From: Pseudomonas izuensis
Lineage (GTDB): Bacteria > Pseudomonadota > Gammaproteobacteria > Pseudomonadales > Pseudomonadaceae
DNA length: 33,878 nucleotides
NCBI RefSeq assembly: GCF_009861505.1
Contig: NZ_WTFT01000044.1
Coordinates: 488-34,365 of the forward strand
Direction: 5' to 3'
The first letter of the stretch is position 1; each line of letters starts with the position of its first letter. The notes under the pieces were generated by a model, which ran no database searches, had not been told where the DNA came from, and saw nothing but the letters and a program-made list of their open reading frames with translations. Positions 16,374 through 23,671 of the stretch are shown piece by piece. The position numbers and the translations under genes were made by a program.

Positions 16374-16514
16374 ATGTTGCGTCGAATCACACTGCTGATT
16401 CCCCTGCTGGCCCTGCTGTCCCTGAGCGGTTGCATCGTTTTCCCCCGCGATGGCTGGCACCATGATCACCATTACGACGACCGGGGTGGACCGGGTTACT
16501 ACTATCATCGTTAA
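16374..16514 (+). CDS. Small His-rich predicted lipoprotein, 46 residues
   Basis: It begins MLRRITLLIPLLALLSLSGC, a lipoprotein signal with lipobox LSGC (Cys20). The mature part of about 27 residues is dominated by His, Asp, Gly and Tyr (DGWHHDHHYDDRGGPGYYYHR). GAGGA lies before the ATG. The His/Asp-rich tail could bind metal ions. It lies 212 bp upstream of the DUF411 gene and 55 bp before the copper-type box, so a metal-related role is a reasonable guess only. Confidence 0.65.
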   Translation: MLRRITLLIPLLALLSLSGCIVFPRDGWHHDHHYDDRGGPGYYYHR

Positions 16515-16568
16515 CCACACTGACTTTCCCACTACCCTGAGCGCCTGATCCGACGCTCAGCGGCCAAT

Positions 16569-16584
16569 CTGACACTCTTGTAAT
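16569..16584 (+). promoter_or_regulatory. CopR/CinR-like copper response box
   Basis: CTGACA-CTCTT-GTAAT matches exactly the CTGACA-N5-GTAAT consensus I recall for copper-responsive CopR/CinR regulators of pseudomonads. A possible -10 (TACGAT, 16615-16620) places the box near -50 of a start at about 16627, upstream of the DUF411 gene. Confidence 0.6.
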
Positions 16585-16599
16585 CTCCCCCTCATCTAC

Positions 16600-16634
16600 C
16601 TGACAGCCTTGGTCTACGATCATAAGGCTGTCAG
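16600..16634. repeat. 11-bp inverted repeat over the putative DUF411 promoter
   Basis: CTGACAGCCTT and AAGGCTGTCAG are perfect inverted copies separated by 13 bases that contain the possible -10 (TACGAT). It may act as an operator or as an RNA hairpin at the 5' end of the transcript. Confidence 0.5.
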
Positions 16635-16665
16635 CTTGTAGCAATTCGAAACAAACCTTGAATGC

Positions 16666-16686
16666 CTGACCGGAAAAACCGGTCAG
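16666..16686 (+). promoter_or_regulatory. Leader hairpin before the DUF411 gene
   Basis: CTGACCGG-AAAAA-CCGGTCAG is a perfect 8-bp stem with a 5-base loop. It is followed six bases later by TTTTT, which is too far for a canonical terminator. It lies 39 bases before the start codon and may affect translation or attenuation. Confidence 0.45.
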
Positions 16687-16725
16687 AATGCGCTTTTTCG
16701 CCCGCAATCCGAGACACATTCCGAC

Positions 16726-17172
16726 ATGCGAACCCACCTGCGTCTGATCGCCTTGAGCACCCTGTTCATTTCCTCCCTGGCTCAGGCTGCCGACCTGATT
16801 CCCATCGAAGTCCACCGCGACGCCAATTGCGGCTGCTGCAAAAAATGGATCAGCCATCTGGAAGCCAACGGTTTCAAGGTCGAGGATCATGTCGAAGCCA
16901 ACATGAGCGAATTCAAGCAACAACATGGCGTGCCGCCACGCCTGGCTTCCTGCCATACGGGCCTGATCAACGGCAAATTTGTCGAAGGCCACGTGCCGGC
17001 CGACCAGGTGCTGGCCCTGAGCAAACGTGATGATCTGTTGGGCGTGGCCGCCCCCGGCATGCCCATGGGCTCGCCCGGCATGGAAATGGACGGCATGAGC
17101 GATGCGTATCAAGTGATCGGCCTGAAAAAGGACGGCACGGATGTGGTCGTGGCGGACTACCCCGCCCATTGA
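16726..17172 (+). CDS. DUF411 periplasmic metal-binding protein
   Basis: A 148-residue exported protein. The Sec signal peptide (1-21) ends SSLAQA. The DUF411 core follows: IEVHRDANCGCCKKWISHLEANGF with C35, C37 and C38, then LASCHTGLINGKFVEGHVPADQV (C76, H77) and LLGVAAPGMPMGSPGME. The Met/Gly-rich stretch (111-124) and the CGCC motif suit binding of Cu(I) or a similar soft metal; family members often sit in copper resistance loci. The ribosome site before ATG 16726 is weak and two hairpins precede it. Its TGA overlaps the TTG start of the downstream membrane protein (TTGA), so the two are translationally coupled. A CopR-like box upstream supports copper control. Confidence 0.88.
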   Translation: MRTHLRLIALSTLFISSLAQAADLIPIEVHRDANCGCCKKWISHLEANGFKVEDHVEANMSEFKQQHGVPPRLASCHTGLINGKFVEGHVPADQVLALSKRDDLLGVAAPGMPMGSPGMEMDGMSDAYQVIGLKKDGTDVVVADYPAH

Positions 17173-17606
17173 TCTTCGGTGCCTACCTCGGCCTGTTCCT
17201 GGCGGCCTTCGGTGCCGCGACACTGCTGCCCCTGCAATCTGAAGCCGTGCTCGTGGGACTGCTGCTCAGCGACACGTATTGGCTGTGGCCGCTGCTGGCC
17301 GTGGCGACGCTGGGCAATGTCCTCGGTTCATTAGTGAACTGGTGGCTGGGACGCACCCTCGAACGCTACCGTGACCGGCGCTGGTTTCCGGTCAGCCCTG
17401 CCCATCTGGAAAAAGCCCGAACCCGCTATCAACGTTACGGCCACTGGTCGCTACTGCTTAGTTGGCTACCGGTGATCGGCGATCCGCTGACCCTGGTCGC
17501 CGGCGTGATGCGCGAGCCGCTGGGGCGTTTCCTGCTGATCGTGACCCTGGCCAAAGGTGCCCGTTATGGCGTGCTGGTCCTGGCCACGATTGGCTGGATG
17601 AGTTGA
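17169..17606 (+). CDS. YqaA/DedA-type inner-membrane protein
   Basis: A 145-residue protein with about four hydrophobic segments (4-33, 40-58, 92-113, 121-144). GNVLGSLVNWWLGRTLERYRDRRWFPVSPAHLEKARTRYQRYGHWSLLLSWLPVIGDPLTLVAGVMR is the pattern of the short YqaA branch of the DedA superfamily. Members are linked to membrane-lipid or small-solute transport. TTG 17169 gives the family's usual length and overlaps the DUF411 stop codon, so translation is probably coupled. Its function next to a copper-type protein is unknown. Confidence 0.85.
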   Translation: MIFGAYLGLFLAAFGAATLLPLQSEAVLVGLLLSDTYWLWPLLAVATLGNVLGSLVNWWLGRTLERYRDRRWFPVSPAHLEKARTRYQRYGHWSLLLSWLPVIGDPLTLVAGVMREPLGRFLLIVTLAKGARYGVLVLATIGWMS

Positions 17607-17689
17607 ACCAAGCGCAGTGGCGATTGCCTGTTTAATGTCGCCCTAATCATGCCGATCCAGCATCGGCGGATTTCCAATGGAGTTCACCC

Positions 17690-18730
17690 GTGCCCTTCCC
17701 CCTCACCCGCTGGCTACCCGGCCTGCTGCTGATCGCCGCCCTGCCTGCCATCGCTCATGCCCAAGCCCAGTCCCCCGCCCCGGAATATGGCCCTGAGCTG
17801 CAAGGTTTCGAATACCCCTACACGGTCAAGCATTTCGCCTTCGAGTCCCAGGGCAAGTCCCTGCAAATGGGTTACATGGACGTCGCCGCCCATGGCAAGG
17901 CCAACGGACGCAGCGTGGTGTTGATGCATGGCAAGAATTTTTGCGGCGCGACCTGGGACACTTCGATCAAGGTCCTGAGCGATGCCGGGTACCGGGTCAT
18001 CGCCCCGGACCAGATCGGTTTCTGTACTTCGAGCAAACCGGACAACTATCAGTACAGCTTCCAGCAACTGGCGGCCAACACCCAGCAATTGCTCAAGGCC
18101 CTCGGCATCCAGAAAGCCACCCTCCTGGGCCATTCCACCGGCGGCATGCTTGCTACCCGCTATGCCCTGCAATACCCCGAACAAGTGGAACAACTGGCGC
18201 TGGTCAACCCGATCGGCCTGGAAGACTGGAAAGCCCTCGGCGTGCCTTATCGCACGGTCGATCAATGGTACGAACGTGAGCTGAAGCTCACCGCCGACGG
18301 CATCCGTACCTACGAGCGCAACACCTATTACGGCGGCCGCTGGAAGCCTGAATTCGATCGCTGGGTGGACATGCTCGCCGGCCTGAACAAAGGCCCGGGG
18401 CATACCCAAGTCGCGTGGAATTCGGCACTGATCTACGACATGATCTTCACCCAGCCGGTGTACTACGAATTCCAGAACCTGAAGATGCCGACCCTGTTGC
18501 TGATCGGTACGTCCGATACCACCGCCATCGGCAGTGATATCGCCTCGCCCGAGGTCAAGGCGAAAATCGGCCATTACGATGTCCTGGGCAAGCAAGTGGC
18601 AAAACTGATTCCCCAATCAACGCTGGTCGAATTCCCCGGCATGGGCCACGCGCCGCAGATGGAAGAACCGGCGCAGTTTCACCAGGCGTTGCTTGGCTGG
18701 CTGAACCAAACCAACCCCGTGCATGAATGA
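17690..18730 (+). CDS. Exported alpha/beta hydrolase
   Basis: A 346-residue alpha/beta-fold hydrolase with a Sec signal peptide (WLPGLLLIAALPAIAHA, cut about residue 24), so it is periplasmic or secreted. Catalytic elements: oxyanion region HGKNF (80-84), nucleophile elbow GHSTGG with S149, acid D276 in LIGTSDTT and H320 in PGMGHAPQ. The substrate is unknown; esterases, lactonases and haloperoxidase-like enzymes share this arrangement. GTG 17690 is the start, with GGAG eight bases upstream. Its last codons overlap the earliest possible start of the dehydrogenase gene (18723), so the two are probably co-transcribed. Confidence 0.88.
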   Translation: MPFPLTRWLPGLLLIAALPAIAHAQAQSPAPEYGPELQGFEYPYTVKHFAFESQGKSLQMGYMDVAAHGKANGRSVVLMHGKNFCGATWDTSIKVLSDAGYRVIAPDQIGFCTSSKPDNYQYSFQQLAANTQQLLKALGIQKATLLGHSTGGMLATRYALQYPEQVEQLALVNPIGLEDWKALGVPYRTVDQWYERELKLTADGIRTYERNTYYGGRWKPEFDRWVDMLAGLNKGPGHTQVAWNSALIYDMIFTQPVYYEFQNLKMPTLLLIGTSDTTAIGSDIASPEVKAKIGHYDVLGKQVAKLIPQSTLVEFPGMGHAPQMEEPAQFHQALLGWLNQTNPVHE

Positions 18731-18740
18731 GGTAAGGCTG

Positions 18741-19694
18741 ATGGCGGTGCAGATTGCAGTGATTGACGATTGGCAGGATGTGGCCCGAAACGTGGTCGAT
18801 TGGTCGCTGCTGGAAGGTATTGGCCAGGTGAACTTCATCCACGACTACCCGGCCGACAACGCGTCGCTGGCAGAACGACTGGGTGAGTTCGAAGTGATCT
18901 GCGTGATGCGTGAGCGCACCCGGTTCGATGAAGACCTGCTGCGACGCTTGCCGAAACTCAAATTGCTGGTCACCGGCGGCATGCGCAACGCCGCCCTCGA
19001 TTTCAAGACCGCCGCGGCGCTGGGCATTCAGGTGTGCGGCACCGACAGCTATAAACACGCAGCCCCGGAACTGACCTGGGCGTTGATCATGGCCGCGACC
19101 CGTAACCTCGTGGCCGAAGCCAACGCTTTGCGCGCCGGCAAATGGCAGCAAGGCCTGGGTGGCGATTTGCATGGCAAGACCCTGGCGATCCTCGGGCTGG
19201 GCAGCATAGGCCAGCGTGTCGCGCAATTCGGCCAGGTCTTCGGCATGCGCGTAGTCGCCTGGAGTGAAAACCTCACGGCTGAGCGAGCCGCGCAAGTCGG
19301 CGTGACCTATGTCAGCAAGCAGGAACTGTTCGAGCAGGCCGATGTGTTGTCGGTGCATCTGGTCCTCAGCGACCGCTCCCGTGGACTGGTGAACGCCGAG
19401 GCTCTGGGCTGGATGAAACCCACCGCGCTATTGGTCAACACGGCGCGGGGGCCGATTGTCGATGAAGCGGCGCTGATCAAGGCCTTGCAGAAACGACGCC
19501 TGGCGGGTGCGGCACTGGATGTGTTCGATGTCGAGCCGTTGCCGATCCATCACCCTTTCAGGACGCTGGAGAATGTGCTGGCTACGCCGCATGTGGGGTA
19601 TGTGAGCGAGCAGAATTACGCGTTGTTCTTTTCACAAATGATTGAGGATATTCGGGCGTGGTCTGCGGGGGAGCCGATTCGGTTGCTGAACTGA
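18741..19694 (+). CDS. D-isomer-specific 2-hydroxyacid dehydrogenase
   Basis: A 317-residue cytoplasmic NAD(P)-dependent enzyme that interconverts 2-oxoacids and D-2-hydroxyacids. The nucleotide-binding loop LGLGSIGQRV is at 151-160. The catalytic set is R236 (NTARGPIVDE), E265 (DVFDVEPLP) and H284 (ATPHVGYVSE). ATG 18741 with TAAGG upstream gives MAVQIAVIDDW, a natural beta-strand start; ATG 18723 overlaps the hydrolase stop and is an alternative. The substrate (glyoxylate, hydroxypyruvate, phosphoglycerate or another) cannot be read from the sequence. It ends just before a REP doublet. Confidence 0.9.
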   Translation: MAVQIAVIDDWQDVARNVVDWSLLEGIGQVNFIHDYPADNASLAERLGEFEVICVMRERTRFDEDLLRRLPKLKLLVTGGMRNAALDFKTAAALGIQVCGTDSYKHAAPELTWALIMAATRNLVAEANALRAGKWQQGLGGDLHGKTLAILGLGSIGQRVAQFGQVFGMRVVAWSENLTAERAAQVGVTYVSKQELFEQADVLSVHLVLSDRSRGLVNAEALGWMKPTALLVNTARGPIVDEAALIKALQKRRLAGAALDVFDVEPLPIHHPFRTLENVLATPHVGYVSEQNYALFFSQMIEDIRAWSAGEPIRLLN

Positions 19695-19707
19695 ACCGCG
19701 TCATCGT

Positions 19708-19786
19708 TCATCGCGAGCAGGCTCGCTCCTACGGTAGATCTTCGCCAGACACAGATCCAATGTAGGAGTGAGCCTGCTCGCGATGA
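19708..19786. repeat. REP doublet (family B) in reversed orientation
   Basis: CGCGAGCAGGCTCGCTCCTAC (19712-19732) comes first and the opposite strand form GTAGGAGTGAGCCTGCTCGCG (19762-19782) second. The conserved GTAGGAG ends therefore face inwards, the reverse of all other doublets here. Confidence 0.88.
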
Positions 19787-19817
19787 GGCCAGAACTCACA
19801 GCACACCCTCAAAATCA

Positions 19818-19834
19818 TGCACCGCAATGGTGCA
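19818..19834. promoter_or_regulatory. NtrC-like dyad upstream of glgA
   Basis: TGCACC-GCAAT-GGTGCA is a perfect dyad, extended to 8 bp by flanking CA and TG, and matches the NtrC enhancer consensus (TGCACC-N5-GGTGCA). It lies about 300 bp before a sigma-54-like promoter element and 442 bp before glgA. Confidence 0.5.
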
Positions 19835-20115
19835 TGCCAACTGTTCACCCACGCACACTGATGTGACATTTCTGCTTCATTTTCAGCCAATTTTGCAAAA
19901 AAACCTGCCCTTCGTCGGTGCGTTTGCCTCGCAATCCGGCACGTCCGTACCGCTTTAAACCGATTGTCGAACAATTTTGCCATTCAGGCTTTACCGCTCT
20001 AAGTTCTGGTCTAGGCTCATTTTCGCGGGGCGAAACCGGCCGGTCACAAAGTGGAAAAAAAGTCGAAACTTTTATCTCCGGTGATCGGTCGACTGAGAGG
20101 TAAGTGCGTTGCGAC
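19835..20115. other. Long non-coding leader region of glgA
   Basis: About 280 bases, AT-richer than the surroundings, with A-runs (AAAAAAA) and no convincing gene on either strand. A weak ECF-type promoter resemblance (AAACTT 20066, TCGAC 20089) was seen. The region links the NtrC-like dyad to the sigma-54-like element and could host DNA bending or further regulator sites. Confidence 0.4.
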
Positions 20116-20131
20116 TGGTGCAATCCTTGCA
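20116..20131 (+). promoter_or_regulatory. Sigma-54-type promoter element before glgA
   Basis: TGGTGCAATCCTTGCA has the GG-N10-GC spacing and the TGGYRYR-N4-TTGCA form of the -24/-12 element. A start near 20142 would give a leader of about 135 bases before ATG 20276. Confidence 0.5.
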
Positions 20132-20275
20132 ATGGCTACTCCACCCATTCTGCTTCAGCGCATTGGGCAGCGCTTGCTACCGATGTGCAGCGCTTTTGCG
20201 CCCGGTCCCGGGAATGGGCCAATGAAATACCGTTTGCCAGACCTAAGAATTAGATCAACAACACGGGAGATTCAT

Positions 20276-21862
20276 ATGATCAGTGCGGCTTTAGATGTTC
20301 AGGGAGAACGTGCTCATCAGCATGTCGGCGAATCGAGCGCCGTGAGTGCTCCCACTGCCCAGACGATCAGCGTTCCCGGCACCAGAACGCTGGCCCCGGT
20401 GGCCAGGCAGAATCCCAACCGCAAAAAAGTATTGTTCGTCACGTCGGAGATTGCCGATCTGGTGAAAACCGGCGGTCTGGGTGACGTTTCCGCCGCCCTG
20501 CCACGGGCCATGACGCACCTGCACGACGTGCGGGTGTTGATCCCCGGTTACCCGCAGGTACTGCACAGCGAAAACCCGATTCACATCATCGGTGAGCTGG
20601 GCGGCCATGCCGCTCTGCCACCCTGCAAGATCGGACGCATGGACATGCCCGATGGCCTGGTCATTTACGTGTTGATCTGCCCCGAACTCTACGAGCGTGA
20701 AGGTTCACCCTACGGTGCCAACAACGGCCGCGACTGGCCGGACAACCATATTCGCTTCGCTCGCCTGGGCCTGGCGGCCGCCGATATCGCCGCCAACCTG
20801 GCACAGATTCACTGGTGCCCGGACCTGGTGCACGCCCATGACTGGCCCGCCGGCCTGGCACCCGCCTACATGCACTGGCGCGGGCAGCGCACCCCGACCC
20901 TGTTCACCATTCATAACCTGGCGTACCAAGGTGTGACCAGCCTGGGGTCGTGCCCTGAACTGGGCATCCCCCATCACGCGCTGCAGCAGGAAGGTATGGA
21001 GTTCTACGGCAAGATGTCGTTCCTCAAGGCCGGCATGGCCTATTCGAGCCACATCACCACCGTCAGCGCGACCTATGCCCAGGAGATCACCACCCCGGCC
21101 TTCGGCTGTGGCCTGGATGGCTTTCTGGCCGCCAAGACCCAGCAAGGTTTGCTCAGCGGCATTCCCAACGGCATCGATGAAAGCTGGGACGCTGCTACCG
21201 ATACGCACCTGTTCCGCCCATTCAGCATCGGCGACTGGGAAGGCAAGGCAGTCAACGCCGCACACGTACGCCAGTTGTTCGGCCTGGAAGACTCCGAAGG
21301 CCCGCTGTTTGCCGTGGTCTCGCGCCTGGTCTACCAGAAAGGCCTGGACCTGACCGAAGCGGTTTCCGAATACATCGTCAAATCCGGCGGGCAGATCGCG
21401 ATCATCGGCCGTGGCGAGCCGGAAGAAGAACAAGCCATGCGCGAACTGGCCCTGCGATTTCCCGGGCAGATCGGTGTGCGCATCGGCTTCAATGAAACCG
21501 ACGCCCGTCGCATGTTCGCCGGCAGTGATTTCCTGCTGATGCCATCGCGCTACGAACCTTGCGGCCTGAGCCAGATGTACGCCCAGCGTTTCGGTTCATT
21601 GCCGGTAGCGCGCAATACCGGCGGGCTGGCCGACACCATCGAAAACGGCGTGACCGGTTTCCTGTTCGACGAATCCACGGTGGAAAGTTATCAGGAAGCC
21701 CTGAGCCGCGCGTTCAAGGTCTTCGCCTTCCCCGACCTGCTGCACGCCATGCGCTGCCGGGCCATGGCGGCGCCTTTCAACTGGTGCAAGGCGGTCGAAC
21801 CCTACGCCGAACTCTACGAACAGCTTGTGGCTAAAGCACTGGGGAAATCGATCAAACAGTAA
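20276..21862 (+). CDS. glgA: Glycogen synthase GlgA
   Basis: A 528-residue GT5 glycosyltransferase that extends alpha-1,4-glucan from ADP-glucose in the cytoplasm. The N-terminal nucleotide-sugar motif is KTGGLGDVSAALP (64-76; KxGGL), and the C-terminal PSRYEPCGLSQMYAQRFGSLP and NTGGLADTI segments carry the conserved donor-binding and catalytic glutamate. About 48 residues precede the first conserved strand (KKVLFVTSEIADLVKTGG), an N-terminal extension relative to E. coli GlgA. ATG 20276 with GGGAGA upstream is chosen; longer readings to 20051 lack coding character. It heads a run glgA-treZ-malQ-treY with a 12-bp gap to treZ. Sigma-54-like and NtrC-like elements lie upstream. Confidence 0.95.
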   Translation: MISAALDVQGERAHQHVGESSAVSAPTAQTISVPGTRTLAPVARQNPNRKKVLFVTSEIADLVKTGGLGDVSAALPRAMTHLHDVRVLIPGYPQVLHSENPIHIIGELGGHAALPPCKIGRMDMPDGLVIYVLICPELYEREGSPYGANNGRDWPDNHIRFARLGLAAADIAANLAQIHWCPDLVHAHDWPAGLAPAYMHWRGQRTPTLFTIHNLAYQGVTSLGSCPELGIPHHALQQEGMEFYGKMSFLKAGMAYSSHITTVSATYAQEITTPAFGCGLDGFLAAKTQQGLLSGIPNGIDESWDAATDTHLFRPFSIGDWEGKAVNAAHVRQLFGLEDSEGPLFAVVSRLVYQKGLDLTEAVSEYIVKSGGQIAIIGRGEPEEEQAMRELALRFPGQIGVRIGFNETDARRMFAGSDFLLMPSRYEPCGLSQMYAQRFGSLPVARNTGGLADTIENGVTGFLFDESTVESYQEALSRAFKVFAFPDLLHAMRCRAMAAPFNWCKAVEPYAELYEQLVAKALGKSIKQ

Positions 21863-21874
21863 GAGGCTTTCAGG

Positions 21875-23671
21875 ATGCCGTTACGGACCCTCGAGACCTG
21901 GCCCCACGGCGCAATCATGCTGGACGCTGAACACACGCAATTTGCGTTGTGGGCGCCAGATGCGTTCTACGTCAGTGTCGAACTGGAAAATGGACAGTCC
22001 TTGCCGTTGCTGCCTCAGGCTGACGGCTGGTTCGTGATCAATACCCGTTGCCCGGCGGGCACGGGGTACCGCTTCAACATCGACGGCGAACTGGAGGTGC
22101 CCGACCCGGCCTCCCGAGCCCAGGCGGGGGACATTCACCAGCACAGCGTGGTGGTCGATCCCCATGCCTATCGGTGGCAACACAGCGCGTGGTTGGGCCG
22201 TCCGTGGAACGAGGCGGTGATTTACGAAATGCACGTCGGTGCGCTCGGCGGCTTTCAAGCCGTCGAGCAGCATCTGGCGCGCCTCGTCGAACTGGGCATC
22301 ACGGCGATCGAACTGATGCCCGTGGCGCAATTCCCCGGCGAACGCAACTGGGGTTACGACGGAGTGCTGCCCTACGCGCCCCAGTCGTCCTATGGATCGC
22401 CGGAACAGCTCAAGCACCTGATCGATACCGCCCATGGCCACGGCCTGGCGGTGATTCTCGACGTGGTCTACAACCACTTCGGCCCGGACGGCAATTACCT
22501 GCATCGCTACGCCAAGGGCTTTTTCAATGCAGACAAACACACACCCTGGGGTGCGGCCATTGATTTTCGCCGGCGCGAGGTGCGGGATTTTTTCATCGAA
22601 AACGCCTTGATGTGGTTGCTGGAGTACCGTTTCGACGGCTTGCGCCTGGACGCGGTGCATGCCATCGAAGACCCGGATTTCCTCCAGGAACTGGCGCAAC
22701 GGGTGCGCCAGCAGGTCGATCCACCGCGTCACGTGTGGTTGATGCTGGAAAACGAACACAACCAGGCCAGCCTGTTGCAACAAGGCTACGACGCGCAGTG
22801 GAATGACGATGGCCATAACGCCCTGCACGTGCTGTTGACCGGCGAAACCGACGCCTATTACGCCGATTATGCGCAAAACCCCACCGAACAACTGGCGCGC
22901 TGCCTGAGCCAGGGATTTGTGTTCCAAGGCCACATCAACCGCCATGGCCAACCACGCGGCGAGCCCAGCGGGCACTTGCCGCCCAGCGCCTTCATTCTGT
23001 TTTTGCAAAACCACGATCAGATCGGCAACCGCGCCTTTGGCGAGCGCCTGCATCAACTGGCGCATCCTGCGGCCTTGAAAGCCGCCACCGCACTGTTGTT
23101 ACTGTCGCCGATGATTCCGCTGCTGTTCATGGGTGACGAGTGTGCCGCCGAGCAGCCGTTCCTGTTTTTCACCAGCCATCACGGCGAGGTGGCGCGATTG
23201 GTTCGCGAAGGACGGCGTAATGAGTTTGCAGCCTTCAGTGCTTTTGCCGATCCGCATCGGCGCGAACAAATCCCCGACCCGAATGCACCACAGACTTTCG
23301 AAGCGTCGCGGCCAGCACTGAACGTTACTGGCGCTTCGGCCACCCTCGACCTGTACCGGCAACTGTTGCAAATCCGCCATCGGCACATCATTGCGCGCCT
23401 GCCCGGCGCCCAGGCCTTGAGTGCCGAGGTATTGGCCGACAGCGCGGTATCGGCTCGCTGGTTGCTGGGCGATGGCAGCCTGTTGCGCATTGACCTGAAC
23501 CTCAGCCACCGGCCCGTGGTCCACACCCCACAGGCCGATGCACAGGTGTTGTTCGAGCATCCTCCACAGGCCAAAAGCCTGCTGGATCAGGGCACCCTTG
23601 CCCCCTATTGCGCGCTGGTCACCCTCAAGCCCGCGGCCCCTTTGCCACCCCCGGATGGAGAGCGTCAATGA
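21875..23671 (+). CDS. treZ: Malto-oligosyltrehalose trehalohydrolase TreZ
   Basis: A 598-residue GH13 enzyme that releases trehalose from maltooligosyltrehalose made by TreY. An N-terminal CBM48-like beta domain (about 15-100) is followed by the catalytic barrel: YEMHVGALGGF (117-127), DVVYNHFGPDGNY (196-208), nucleophile D259 in FDGLRLDAVHAI, acid/base E292 in LMLENEHNQ and D381 in LQNHDQIGNRA. Length is normal for the family. ATG 21875 is preceded by AGAGG and CAGG. The last four bases (ATGA) overlap the malQ start, so the genes are translationally coupled. Confidence 0.95.
   Translation: MPLRTLETWPHGAIMLDAEHTQFALWAPDAFYVSVELENGQSLPLLPQADGWFVINTRCPAGTGYRFNIDGELEVPDPASRAQAGDIHQHSVVVDPHAYRWQHSAWLGRPWNEAVIYEMHVGALGGFQAVEQHLARLVELGITAIELMPVAQFPGERNWGYDGVLPYAPQSSYGSPEQLKHLIDTAHGHGLAVILDVVYNHFGPDGNYLHRYAKGFFNADKHTPWGAAIDFRRREVRDFFIENALMWLLEYRFDGLRLDAVHAIEDPDFLQELAQRVRQQVDPPRHVWLMLENEHNQASLLQQGYDAQWNDDGHNALHVLLTGETDAYYADYAQNPTEQLARCLSQGFVFQGHINRHGQPRGEPSGHLPPSAFILFLQNHDQIGNRAFGERLHQLAHPAALKAATALLLLSPMIPLLFMGDECAAEQPFLFFTSHHGEVARLVREGRRNEFAAFSAFADPHRREQIPDPNAPQTFEASRPALNVTGASATLDLYRQLLQIRHRHIIARLPGAQALSAEVLADSAVSARWLLGDGSLLRIDLNLSHRPVVHTPQADAQVLFEHPPQAKSLLDQGTLAPYCALVTLKPAAPLPPPDGERQ

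Noticed and set aside
20065..20096. AlgU/ECF-type promoter (AAACTT with TCGAC, 17-base spacing) before glgA
   Set aside because: Both boxes deviate from GAACTT and TCTGA; the sigma-54-like element is a better match. An AlgU role in osmotic control is not excluded.
19729..20132. Leftward small open frames upstream of glgA
   Set aside because: They overlap REP sequence and AT-rich non-coding DNA, have no ribosome site and no recognisable domain.
20051..20275. An N-terminal extension of GlgA by 75 codons
   Set aside because: The upstream stretch has no conserved sequence, carries the sigma-54-like element, and ATG 20276 has a good ribosome site.
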